This document shows positions 39,522 through 47,869 of a DNA stretch of 64,000 nucleotides, piece after piece. A program made the position numbers and the translations under genes. The notes below the pieces were generated by a model. That model ran no database searches and was not told the DNA's origin. It saw nothing but the letters and a program-made list of their open reading frames with translations. The stretch is taken from the NCBI GenBank assembly GCA_023150895.1, contig JAKLJY010000030.1:1-64000 (forward strand), read 5' to 3'. Every line of letters starts with the position of its first letter. The first letter of the stretch is position 1. The stretch is from Myxococcota bacterium. GTDB lineage: Bacteria > Myxococcota_A > Bradymonadia > UBA7976 > UBA1532.

Positions 39522-42092
39522 ATGGCGACGCTGCGCACGGCCCGAATCGTTGGACTCGGGGGTCTCTCACTTCTCATGGCGGCGGGTGCGAGCGCACAAC
39601 CGTACCCGGCGAACGCCGATGCCGTCCCCGCCCTTTCCCAATGGGGTCAGATGCGACCTCGCCTCACGCTCCAGCCCTTCGAAGCCCCGAGCGGCCCGGC
39701 GAACGTGGTGATCGACATCGAGCCGGGCCGGCAGTCGTACGGCCCCTTCGACCTGCCATTCCCCGTCACGCTCGGAGACGTCGTCCACCAACAGTTCTAC
39801 GTGGCCGCCGCGGGCTTCCTGACGTTCGATGCACCGCTGCCCGAGCAGTTCGGCACCTCGAACGCCGTCCTGTGGCCGAGTCCGACGACGACGACGCTGG
39901 CCCTCGGCGCAGACTGGACACGATTGCGATATCCGCGTCGCCTGGAAATGCGCTCGGCGGGTCGGCCGGGGCGACGGACCTTCACCGTCACCCTGGTCGA
40001 CATTCCGCTGGCGCGGCCGCGCGACGCCACCCACACCGCCCATGCTCGTTTCGACGAAGCGACGGGGGACCTCGCCCTGTCGGACGTCGGTCCTCGGCGG
40101 GGAGAGCCAGACGCGTGGATGGAACAGATCTCCATCCTCGGCTTCGCCGTCCTCGGTGTCCCATCACCATTCGCCGGGGAGTACTGGGCGGATCCGGGCG
40201 CCGGCCGCGCCGTGACGCTCGTCGTCAGCGACTGTGACCCCGCGACCCACCGCGATCGGGACGCCGACACGATCGTCGACGCCTGCGACGCCTGCCCGGA
40301 CGCCTTCGACCCGCGCGGACTGGATCGCGACCGAGACGGCCTCGGGGATGCCTGCGACGACGACGTCGAGACAATCGACTCCGGGTTCGCCGCCCAAGGC
40401 AGCGATGCCTTCGACTTCGATGGCGACGGTGTGCCGGACGAAGCGGACGTCTGCCCCGACGACGCCGATCCGGCGCAGGCCGACCTCGACGCGGACGGTG
40501 CCGGCGACGCGTGCGACCGCTGCCCGGACGTCCCCTGGGGCGAGGACGCAGACGTCGACGGCGTCTGCGAGGCGGACAACTGCGAGGGGGTCTACAACCC
40601 CGACCAGGCGGACACCGACGCCGACGGCCTCGGCGACGCCTGCGACGCCTGCGACGGCCCCCCGGAGCCCCCGGCGGATGGCTCGGAGCCGATCTTCGAC
40701 GGCGACGCCCTCTGTTCGACGGAGGACAACTGCCCGGGCTGGCCCAACGCCGATCAGGCAGACCGGGACGGTGACGGCATCGGCGACGCCTGTGACGCGA
40801 TGCCGGACCTGGCCGAGGCGCCCGGCGACGACGACGGTGTCCCGCAAGACATCGACAACTGCCCGGAAACGTACAACCGGGATCAGCGGGACCAGGATGC
40901 CGACGGCGAGGGAGACGCCTGCGATCCGGACGTGGACGGCGACGGCGTCGAGAATGCGCCCCAGGGCATCTTCGAGCCCGGCAGCTCACCGGACAACTGC
41001 CCCCTCGCCCCCAACGGGGATCAGCTGGACACGGACGGGGATGGCATTGGCGATGCGTGTGACCTCGGGGCGAGCTTCGTCGAGATTCTGTTCGCCCCCG
41101 CCGACAGAACGGTCACGATCTATGGCGACGTGAACGAACAGTACGCCCTGAACGCCCGCGTCGACCTGAACACCGGTCGTCCCGTCCGTCTTTGGCTCGC
41201 CGAAGACCTCGATCGACTCGGTGCGCCCGGCGTGGGCGGGACCTGTGATCCGCTGCGTCTGACCGTCGCCGGCGACGAAGACCCGAGCTCCTTTGAGGTC
41301 GCCTGGGTGGCGCTCGCCCGCGAGACCCCCGAGGGCATCGAGCGGACATGTCTCATCGACGGCCGCAACAACCCGGCGCCGCGGTGCGAGCGGCTCGACC
41401 CGCTGTCGGCACCGCCGGGCGTGGTTCCCACGGTGCCCATGGGGGCGATGACACACGGCACGTTCTGGTCGACCTTCGACAGTGATGGCATCGGCCCGGG
41501 CTTCGGAGCCGGCTGCCTGCCGGACAACTGCCCCCAGGTCGACAACCCGGAGCAGGCCGACACCGACGGCGACGGTCTCGGCGACCCCTGCGACGTCTGC
41601 CCGCAGGCCGCCGATCCCCGGCAGGCGGACCGTGACCGCGATGAGATCGGCGACGCCTGCGACAACTGCCCGGATGTACCGAATCACGAACAGACCGACT
41701 TCGACGGCGACGGATTGGGCGACGCCTGCGACCCCTGCGTCGCCGTCATGAGCAACCCGCCTGCCGACGGCGACCGCGATGGCTGGGACACGGCCTGCGA
41801 CAACTGCCCGGCCAAGTGGAACGCCGACCAGGCTGATCGCGACCGGGACCGGCTCGGCGACGTCTGCGACGTGTGTGACCGGATCGCCAATCCCGGCGCG
41901 CCCGACCGAGATCGCGATGGTCGGCCCGACGCCTGTGACAACTGCCCGAAGCTGGCCAACCGGGCCCAGCGGGACTCGGACGGCGACGGCCGCGGCGATG
42001 GTTGCGACAACTGCGTCGCCCGATACAACCCGGATCAGCGCGATACGGACCGCGACGGCCGCGGCGACGCCTGCGATTCCACGCCGCGCTAG
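39522..42092 (+). CDS. Secreted thrombospondin type 3 repeat (calcium-binding) protein
   Basis: The 856-residue protein has a signal peptide (cleavage near ASA-QP, residue 26), an N-terminal nidogen-like/beta region (about 40-240) and then more than a dozen TSP3 repeats in two blocks (about 245-510 and 665-856) such as DNCPGWPNADQADRDGDG. Between them is a beta-rich insert (about 515-665). TSP3 repeats bind many Ca ions and stiffen surface proteins. GGAGGAGG precedes the start. The stop TAG falls in the terminal inverted repeat of an inserted element, so the original C-terminus, perhaps including a sorting tag, may be lost. Confidence 0.92.
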   Translation: MATLRTARIVGLGGLSLLMAAGASAQPYPANADAVPALSQWGQMRPRLTLQPFEAPSGPANVVIDIEPGRQSYGPFDLPFPVTLGDVVHQQFYVAAAGFLTFDAPLPEQFGTSNAVLWPSPTTTTLALGADWTRLRYPRRLEMRSAGRPGRRTFTVTLVDIPLARPRDATHTAHARFDEATGDLALSDVGPRRGEPDAWMEQISILGFAVLGVPSPFAGEYWADPGAGRAVTLVVSDCDPATHRDRDADTIVDACDACPDAFDPRGLDRDRDGLGDACDDDVETIDSGFAAQGSDAFDFDGDGVPDEADVCPDDADPAQADLDADGAGDACDRCPDVPWGEDADVDGVCEADNCEGVYNPDQADTDADGLGDACDACDGPPEPPADGSEPIFDGDALCSTEDNCPGWPNADQADRDGDGIGDACDAMPDLAEAPGDDDGVPQDIDNCPETYNRDQRDQDADGEGDACDPDVDGDGVENAPQGIFEPGSSPDNCPLAPNGDQLDTDGDGIGDACDLGASFVEILFAPADRTVTIYGDVNEQYALNARVDLNTGRPVRLWLAEDLDRLGAPGVGGTCDPLRLTVAGDEDPSSFEVAWVALARETPEGIERTCLIDGRNNPAPRCERLDPLSAPPGVVPTVPMGAMTHGTFWSTFDSDGIGPGFGAGCLPDNCPQVDNPEQADTDGDGLGDPCDVCPQAADPRQADRDRDEIGDACDNCPDVPNHEQTDFDGDGLGDACDPCVAVMSNPPADGDRDGWDTACDNCPAKWNADQADRDRDRLGDVCDVCDRIANPGAPDRDRDGRPDACDNCPKLANRAQRDSDGDGRGDGCDNCVARYNPDQRDTDRDGRGDACDSTPR

Positions 42093-42275
42093 GAGCTTGT
42101 CGCCGTAACCGATGCCGATGCGAGGTCGCTCGGGTCGAGGCGACTGCCGAGCGCGCCTGGAGCGACCGACCGAGCGCTACCCGTAGGTAGCGCGACCGAG
42201 GGAGTGAAGCCGAAAGCCGGCGGGCGGCCGACACGGGCGACCGCAGCCGGCGGGCGTTACGGCGACATGCTCCTA
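42090..42275. mobile_element. MITE-like 186-bp element with 20-bp terminal inverted repeats
   Basis: Left end TAGGAGCTTGTCGCCGTAAC (42090-42109) and right end GTTACGGCGACATGCTCCTA (42256-42275) are inverted repeats with 19 of 20 bases complementary. It has no coding capacity. Inside is a 26-bp motif (42149-42174) shared with the element in the Uma2 gene, and a perfect hairpin GCGCTACC-CGTA-GGTAGCGC (42174-42193). It provides the stop codon of the TSP3 gene. No clear target-site duplication was seen. Confidence 0.65.
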
Positions 42276-42357
42276 GGCGCCTGGGGGGCGTTGACGCCCG
42301 ACATGCAACGGACGAACGGCGGCAGGTTCCAGGCCGCCGGCGCCCTCCCGCGGTGAG

Positions 42358-43119
42358 TCAGGGCGCGGCAGCTTCGAGCGCGTCGAGCTGACTGAACAGA
42401 TCGCCGAGTTCGAGTGTGATGCCCAACACATCCAGGGACCACGGGCCGGACTTCGTCAGCGCCCGATAGGTCCAGCTCTCGCCCTCGCCGCGCGTGTACC
42501 CCTCGACCGTGCGCGTCGCGGGGTCGATCAGGGCGTAGAGTTGCAGCGACGCCAAACGCCGGCAGTGGGCGAACTTGCCGCCCCGGTCCCAGACCTCCGT
42601 CGACGGGGACAACACCTCGAAGATCGCCACCGGGTTCGTCAGCGAGCGCGGCGCCGGCGCCCGAAACACCGGCGGACCACACACGACGACCAGGTCGGGG
42701 TAACAGTACAGCCCCGTCTCCTCGAGCAAGACCCGCTGATCGGCGGAGAAGGGCCGGGAGCAAGGGAACGGTTCCGGGATGGTCCGTGACCACCGAGGCA
42801 GCTCGGGAGCGCGCCCGGAGCGACCGACCGAGCCGTAGCAGCGCTACGGCGAACGAGGACGCGAGGACGAAAGCCCCGAGATGGCCGGCGGGCGCGTGGC
42901 CAGGACGAACAGTGACCTGGCGACGGGCCCGAACCTCTGGCAGCCCCGGCCACGCAGGGCGAGGCCGACCGCGATCGAGAGCTGCTCGCGCACGGCGTTG
43001 TGCTCCGGCTCGGCGCCGGCCATCGAGACGATCTCCCCGTTGACGAACTCGCGATTCACCTCGGAGGTGGCCTCCGTGGCGAGGTCGTCTTCGAGGGTGA
43101 GGTTTCTGAAGGCGGTCAT
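42358..43119 (-). pseudogene. Uma2 family gene interrupted by a palindromic element
   Basis: The 5' part encodes a typical Uma2 N-terminus (EVNREFVNGEIVSMAGAEPE through RGRGC) and the 3' part the catalytic half (GLYCYPDLVVVCG, IFEVLSPSTEVWDRGGKF). Both halves are in the same frame, but about 60 extra codons lie between them and bring an in-frame TAG at 42844-42846. Without the insertion the protein would be about 190 residues, the normal Uma2 size. The inserted DNA carries the motif seen in the element at 42090. It is presumably inactive unless the stop is read through or the second half is translated from an internal start. Confidence 0.7.
42760..42930. mobile_element. Second palindromic element, inside the Uma2 gene (ends approximate)
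   Basis: The 26-bp motif at 42807-42832 matches that at 42149-42174 with one difference, and is followed by a hairpin GCCGTAGC-AGC-GCTACGGC (42832-42850) of different sequence at the same position. Further matching blocks (GAAAGCC, GCCGGCGGGCG) follow. The limits are estimated from where Uma2 homology stops and resumes; terminal inverted repeats like those of the first element were not found. Confidence 0.5.
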
Positions 43120-43180
43120 CTCACCCAGCATGGCGCCGCGCCTGGCCCCGGGCAAGGCGGGGGAACCGGCGCCGGCGACG

Positions 43181-44110
43181 TCACCCGACCTTCAAATCAC
43201 ACAACCGCACGAACTTCGCGCGGCGGGCGACCGTCTTCAGCACGGCCTCGAAGATGCGGCGTTTCTTGGCGACCGGGACGCGCAGGTCGGGCTGCACGGC
43301 GAGGCGCGGGTCGAGGGTGTCATCGACGAGGCCCAACAGATCGACGGCGTGAAACTCGAGGGTGACGTGGCGGCGCAGGCGGACGGCGACCTCGGCGGTG
43401 GCGACGGCGGCGCGCTCGCCCAACGCCGTGAAGGCGGTGCCGATGAGGGGCACGCCGGCGGCGACGCCGATGGGGAACTGCGTCAGGCCCTCGCCGCGGG
43501 TGTGCGGGTCCGCGTCGGACATGCGGTAGGGCTCGCGCGGGGCGGTGAGGGCGAGCGGCGAGCCGAGGATGCTGCGGCTCGTGCGGCCGAGGAGTGTCAT
43601 GGCGCCCATGACACCGGCCTTGGCGAGGTAGTACGGCGCGCAGGGGAAGACACTGCTGTCGTAGACGTGGCCCGTCTGTCGCACGTCGGCCATGAGACCG
43701 GCGTCCGTGTTGTACCCCGGTGCGCGGAAGCCGAAGACGGGCGCTTCGGCAGCCATCTCCAGGCGGTAGCGCCCCTGCCCGACCTCGACGACGCGGTCCT
43801 CGGGCGCCATGCGCGTGAGATCGTAGCGGTGGTTCAGACTGTGATTGCCGATCTCGTGGCCGGCGGCGACGAGCGCGCGCAGGCGGTCGACGTTGCCGGG
43901 GATCTCCACGTCGGCGGCGACACAGTAGAACGTGGCGGGGATGCCGAGCGCGCCGAAGAGCTCGACGAACCGGCTCACGCCCTCGCGCCAGGCCGTGTTG
44001 GCGGTGGTCTCACCGGGCAGGCCGTGGATGCGGTAGTAGTGCCAGAGGCTGTCGACGTCCACGCCGACGCTGGCCGTGCGCGTCGGCGCGTCGGCGGGCG
44101 AGCCGGTCAT
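43181..44110 (-). CDS. Polysaccharide deacetylase family protein (NodB-like)
   Basis: The 309-residue protein has NodB/CE4-like features: an Asp motif near the start (GVDVDSLWHYY), then GHEIGNHSLNHRYDL with the metal-binding His pair and FGFRAPGYN. It is predicted to deacetylate a surface polysaccharide or a related amino-sugar. The gene follows the GT2 gene, with 10 nt between stop and the ATG at 44110; an upstream ATG at 44149 overlaps GT2 and is less likely. It is the third gene of a polysaccharide operon. Confidence 0.88.
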   Translation of the reverse strand: MTGSPADAPTRTASVGVDVDSLWHYYRIHGLPGETTANTAWREGVSRFVELFGALGIPATFYCVAADVEIPGNVDRLRALVAAGHEIGNHSLNHRYDLTRMAPEDRVVEVGQGRYRLEMAAEAPVFGFRAPGYNTDAGLMADVRQTGHVYDSSVFPCAPYYLAKAGVMGAMTLLGRTSRSILGSPLALTAPREPYRMSDADPHTRGEGLTQFPIGVAAGVPLIGTAFTALGERAAVATAEVAVRLRRHVTLEFHAVDLLGLVDDTLDPRLAVQPDLRVPVAKKRRIFEAVLKTVARRAKFVRLCDLKVG

Positions 44111-44120
44111 CCTGGAGGGC

Positions 44121-44909
44121 CTAACGGGGCTTCTTGGGGAGTGGGTCATGGCCGAACCGGATGATGCCGGTCAGCCGCACGATGTTGCGCAGCACGTTCG
44201 GGACGCGCTTGAAGAGGTGCACGGACGGCGGGCGCTTCTCGTGCAGATCGATGGGGATCTCCGTCCAGCGCTTGTCGGCGCGGTGCGTGCGCACGACGAG
44301 CTCGCTGGCGAACATGTCCCGGTCGACGACACAGGCCTCGACGATGTCGAGCATCGCCTGCCGCCGGAAGGCCTTGAGGCCGTGCGTGTCCGTGCCCTTG
44401 AAGCCGACGGCGACCCGGAGCATGCCGTTGAGGATCTGGGTGGCGGCGCGGCGGTAGAGCGGCCGGCGGTCGTTGGAGCCGGCGACGCGCTTGCTGCCGA
44501 CGACGAATTCGAAACCGCCGTCGCGCATCTCGGCGAGGGCCGCGCGATAGAACTCCACGTCGCAGAGGTCGATCTCGTCGCAGATGACGAACTCGCCGCG
44601 GGCCTCGAGAATGCCCTGCTTGAGCGCGCGGCCGTAGTTGGGCTCGCCGACGGAGAAGACGCGCACCTGCGGGTGGCGCGCGGCGAACTCTTGCGCGATG
44701 CGCACGGTGTCGTCCGTCGAGCCGTTCTCGGCGACGATGATCTCGTAGCTGAAGCCCTCGAGCGAGAGCTTGTCGACGAGGTCCGAGAGGGACGACGAGA
44801 TGATCGCCTGCTCATTGAAGACCGGGATGACGATCGTCACCTCGGGCGTCTTCGGGGCGCGGCCGAGCTCGACGACGTTGTCGCGGGACTTGCGGGGGGT
44901 GGACTTCAT
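44121..44909 (-). CDS. Family 2 glycosyltransferase
   Basis: The 262-residue protein has the GT2 A-fold: VTIVIPVFNEQ, IVAENGSTDDT, and an acidic DxD-like site near CDEIDLCDVEF. The pattern fits polyprenyl-phosphate or polysaccharide glycosyltransferases. It starts within the stop of the FAD oxidoreductase (ATGA overlap), so translation is coupled. A role in lipid-linked or surface glycan synthesis is inferred from its neighbours. Confidence 0.92.
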   Translation of the reverse strand: MKSTPRKSRDNVVELGRAPKTPEVTIVIPVFNEQAIISSSLSDLVDKLSLEGFSYEIIVAENGSTDDTVRIAQEFAARHPQVRVFSVGEPNYGRALKQGILEARGEFVICDEIDLCDVEFYRAALAEMRDGGFEFVVGSKRVAGSNDRRPLYRRAATQILNGMLRVAVGFKGTDTHGLKAFRRQAMLDIVEACVVDRDMFASELVVRTHRADKRWTEIPIDLHEKRPPSVHLFKRVPNVLRNIVRLTGIIRFGHDPLPKKPR

Positions 44910-46252
44910 GCTCCGGGCTCCCGGCGGACGCCCGAGGATTCAGCCGCACGGCGGCCGTCGATGAGGGCGTCCTCCATCGAAGAGTAGTTCCAGTCGCCGT
45001 AACGCCCGATGGACTGCGCGCCCTGCGACGCCAGCCAGCGATGCACCGCGGCGCGGCTCTCGTGATAGTGAAAGTCGTAGATGACGTAGGCGTCGGGGAT
45101 GTGCCGCGCCTCCATGAACAACACCTGCTCGGCGCGCTCGATGAAGCCCATGGCGATCAGGCCCTCGACGACGCGGGGCTTCAGCGCCTCGGGCGGCGTC
45201 TCGCGGTCGGCGAGCTCGATGTAGAGCGAGGCGTGGCCCGGGGGGGCCATCGTCGGCACCGCGTTGGAGAAGCTACCCACGCGGTACATCGGCCAGTCGG
45301 CCTCGGGCACGTAGACCCAGTGGTCCCGCACGCCCAGAGTGCCGCGCACGCCGACGTTGAAATAGGTGACGGGCGTCGCCCGCAGGCGCTCGCCCGCGGC
45401 GCGAACGTCGTCGGGCAAGTCGGCCACGACCCGCAGCAACGCCTTGAGCGACATGGTGTTGACGAGGTGGCGGAAGCCGATGACCCGCCCGTCCGCCAGC
45501 GTCGCGCGCCGCGCGGTGAGGTCGAGCGCCGTCACGCGCGTCGACAGGTGGATGCGGTCGCGCCCTACGGCGTCGGCCAGGGCCTCGGAGACCGTCTGAA
45601 TGCCGCCCCGTCTCGGATACAGGAAGTGGGCGTTGTAGCCTAATTTCAGGGCGTTCAGGCCTACGCCGCCGGCCACGATGTCCGAAAGATCGGGTTTGGG
45701 GACGAAACGCTGACACCAGTGGCTGGTGATCTCGGTGGCCGGCACGCCCCAGAGGCGGGCGTTGTACGGCACCATGAAGTGCCGGGCGATGCCGTCACCA
45801 AAATAGAAACGGATCCAGTCCGCGAAATTTTCGGGTTCCTGCTCGGGGGCGACGGGGCCGGTCGGGCGCGCGCGGGCGGCCTCGATGGCGCCCATCAGGC
45901 ACTCGTGCACCACCGCGGGGGGCAGGCCGTGCGTGTTCGCCTGGAAGGGGTACTCCGTGTAGACCCCGTGCGACCAGATGCGGCTGATGCGGTCCACGCG
46001 ATGGAAGGCGTCCTCGCCCATGAGCCCGAGCACCAGGGCCTTGATGCCCGGATCGCGCAGGTGCAGCCAGTGGCCGGTCACGTCGAAGAGGAACTCGCCG
46101 ATGCGCTCCGTACACGCCTTGCCGCCCACGTGGGGCAGCGCCTCGACGATGGCCGCGTCGGCGCCCGAGCCTTTGTGCAGGGCCGTGGAGAGGCCGGCGA
46201 GGCCGGCGCCGATGATGAGCGTGTCGACGTGCGCGGGAAGGGTCTGGGGCAT
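44906..46252 (-). CDS. FAD-dependent amine oxidase/UDP-galactopyranose mutase-like protein
   Basis: The 448-residue flavoprotein has an N-terminal Rossmann motif (TLIIGAGLAGLSTALH, about residues 11-26), an FAD-adjacent GGKACTERIGEFLFD and FYFGDGIARHFMVPYNARLWGVP, a segment also found in proteins that accompany glycan genes. The fold resembles the protoporphyrinogen oxidase/UGM group. It is the first gene of an operon with GT2 and polysaccharide deacetylase, so it may modify a nucleotide sugar or polyprenyl-linked intermediate. The exact substrate is unknown. Confidence 0.85.
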   Translation of the reverse strand: MPQTLPAHVDTLIIGAGLAGLSTALHKGSGADAAIVEALPHVGGKACTERIGEFLFDVTGHWLHLRDPGIKALVLGLMGEDAFHRVDRISRIWSHGVYTEYPFQANTHGLPPAVVHECLMGAIEAARARPTGPVAPEQEPENFADWIRFYFGDGIARHFMVPYNARLWGVPATEITSHWCQRFVPKPDLSDIVAGGVGLNALKLGYNAHFLYPRRGGIQTVSEALADAVGRDRIHLSTRVTALDLTARRATLADGRVIGFRHLVNTMSLKALLRVVADLPDDVRAAGERLRATPVTYFNVGVRGTLGVRDHWVYVPEADWPMYRVGSFSNAVPTMAPPGHASLYIELADRETPPEALKPRVVEGLIAMGFIERAEQVLFMEARHIPDAYVIYDFHYHESRAAVHRWLASQGAQSIGRYGDWNYSSMEDALIDGRRAAESSGVRREPGA

Positions 46253-46339
46253 GGGGCGCGCAGGGTAGCGGGTCGCCGCCCGGTGGGTCAATCCGGTGCG
46301 GCCGTGGCGCGAGAAGGGCCGCCGTGGCATCATCGGACG

Positions 46340-47194
46340 ATGGCCGACCGCACCGCCCCCGAAGCCCCCTCGACCGAGCCCCGGGCGCCGAGCACCGAGG
46401 TCTGGCGCACGCTCACGGTCGAGCAGCGCGCGCGGGTGATCGCCACGCTCGAGCCCATCCCGACCGAGGCCATGCCCCCCATCGGCGACCCCCACATCGA
46501 CGCCGAGCGGCTCGCCGAGAGCGCCGTGGGCGGGTGGCTGCGGCGCCGCGGTCGCCGGGCCTACCTCGGGCGCAGCATCACCGTCTACTACCCGGACGAA
46601 CCACGCTTCGCGCCCGACTTTTTCGTCGTCTTCGACGTTCCCGAGGGTCAGCGCATGACCTGGGTGGTCGACCACGAGGGCCGCGGGCTCGACTTCGTCC
46701 TGGAGATCCACTACGGCGGCGACCGGAAGAAAGACCTCGAGCGCAACGTCGAGTGGTTCGCCCGGCTCGGCATCCCCGAGTACTTCGTTTTCGACGCCCG
46801 TGCGCGGCACATCTACGGCTGGCAGCGGGGCGAGCACGGTCGCTACGTGCCCATCGTGCCGCAGGCCGGGCGCTGGCGGGCGGCGCACCTCGGGGCCGAG
46901 CTCGGCCTGCGCGAGGGCCGCCTGCGCTTCTACGTGGACGGCGCGCTGCTCCCCATCGCGGACGAGATCGAGGCGGAGCTCTCCGCGGCGATGAACGACG
47001 CGATGCGCCGCGCCGAGGACGAAGCCCGCCGCGCCGAGGACGAAGCCCGCCGCGCCGAGGACGAAGCCCGCCGCGCCGAGGAAGAAGCCCGCCGCGCCGA
47101 GGAGGAAGCCCACCGCGCCGAGGCGCTGGCCCTGCGCGTGGCTGCCCTGGAGGCCGAGCTCGCGCGCCTGCGCGCCGAGCGCGACGGGGGCTGA
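46340..47194 (+). CDS. Uma2 family protein with C-terminal heptad coiled coil
   Basis: The 284-residue protein has a Uma2/PD-(D/E)XK core (PRFAPDFFVVFDV, then LDFVLEIHYGGDRKKDL and IPEYFVFDA) and a tail of about five RRAEDEA/RRAEEEA heptads followed by further coiled coil. The heptads come from a 21-bp tandem repeat. It resembles the Uma2 gene at 11895 in design, but the heptad sequence is unrelated. It is divergent from the FAD oxidoreductase operon. Function is unknown. Confidence 0.85.
   Translation: MADRTAPEAPSTEPRAPSTEVWRTLTVEQRARVIATLEPIPTEAMPPIGDPHIDAERLAESAVGGWLRRRGRRAYLGRSITVYYPDEPRFAPDFFVVFDVPEGQRMTWVVDHEGRGLDFVLEIHYGGDRKKDLERNVEWFARLGIPEYFVFDARARHIYGWQRGEHGRYVPIVPQAGRWRAAHLGAELGLREGRLRFYVDGALLPIADEIEAELSAAMNDAMRRAEDEARRAEDEARRAEDEARRAEEEARRAEEEAHRAEALALRVAALEAELARLRAERDGG
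47006..47110 (+). repeat. 21-bp tandem repeat, five copies, encoding heptads
   Basis: Five 21-bp units start at 47006, 47027, 47048, 47069 and 47090 and encode RRAEDEA or RRAEEEA; a degenerate sixth follows. The first three are identical. Confidence 0.88.
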
Positions 47195-47254
47195 CGGACG
47201 ACGGCGGGGGCTACGACCTGCCTCCCTGGAGTGCCGCGGCCGCCGGTCGCAGGC

Positions 47255-47704
47255 TCACGGCGTCATCTTGAGAACCGCCGCGAGGTGTGCCTCGACGTAG
47301 CCATTGTCATAGTGGGCATAGATGAATTGGAGGGTGACCGAACGCGGCGCGGTCAGGGTGCCGAGGTAGTCGGCGTAACATTCGAGCGGGGCGGTCACGA
47401 AGATCGTCGTACGCGCAGCATCGTACTGCGCGACGAGCCTCGGGACGTTCTTCAGGAAGATGACCATCGCCCGCGTGACGGTACAACCCGTGCCCGGTCG
47501 ACCGTCGAGTTGCACGACAAAGTGTGATCGACCGTTGCCCTGTGGGGCGTAGCCATCCGAGCCGGCGGAGGCGATACACGATTCGACCCAGAGCACCTCG
47601 AGCCGCGTGCGACGGATTGCCTCCCCGCCGACGGTCGCGGCCTCCAACGGCGTCGTTTCGGACAGCAGTGAGGCCAGTTCTTCCGGGGATGGCAGCTTCT
47701 TCAT
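47255..47704 (-). CDS. Conserved-looking small protein of unknown function
   Basis: The 149-residue protein has no signal peptide or membrane segment. Its N-terminus (MKKLPSPEELASLLSE) looks helical and the rest alternates beta-like segments (HFVVQLDGRPGTGCTV, TTIFVTAPLECYADYLGTL, VTLQFIYAHYDNGYVEAHL). Start 47704 has AGAGGTGAG upstream. No domain is recognised. It is divergent from the lipoprotein gene that begins at 47870. Confidence 0.7.
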   Translation of the reverse strand: MKKLPSPEELASLLSETTPLEAATVGGEAIRRTRLEVLWVESCIASAGSDGYAPQGNGRSHFVVQLDGRPGTGCTVTRAMVIFLKNVPRLVAQYDAARTTIFVTAPLECYADYLGTLTAPRSVTLQFIYAHYDNGYVEAHLAAVLKMTP

Positions 47705-47869
47705 CGGACTCACCTCTTTCTTCTTCGGAGGGTTCGGGGAGACTCGGTCGAGACCAGACCACATGGGCAGAGGGGCCACAAGGTCCATCCGGGTCGTGGC
47801 GTCGCGATCGTCCGGCGTTTCTGCTATACAGCGCCCGCGCGCCCGAGCGGTGCGCTCGAGGTGTTCGCC

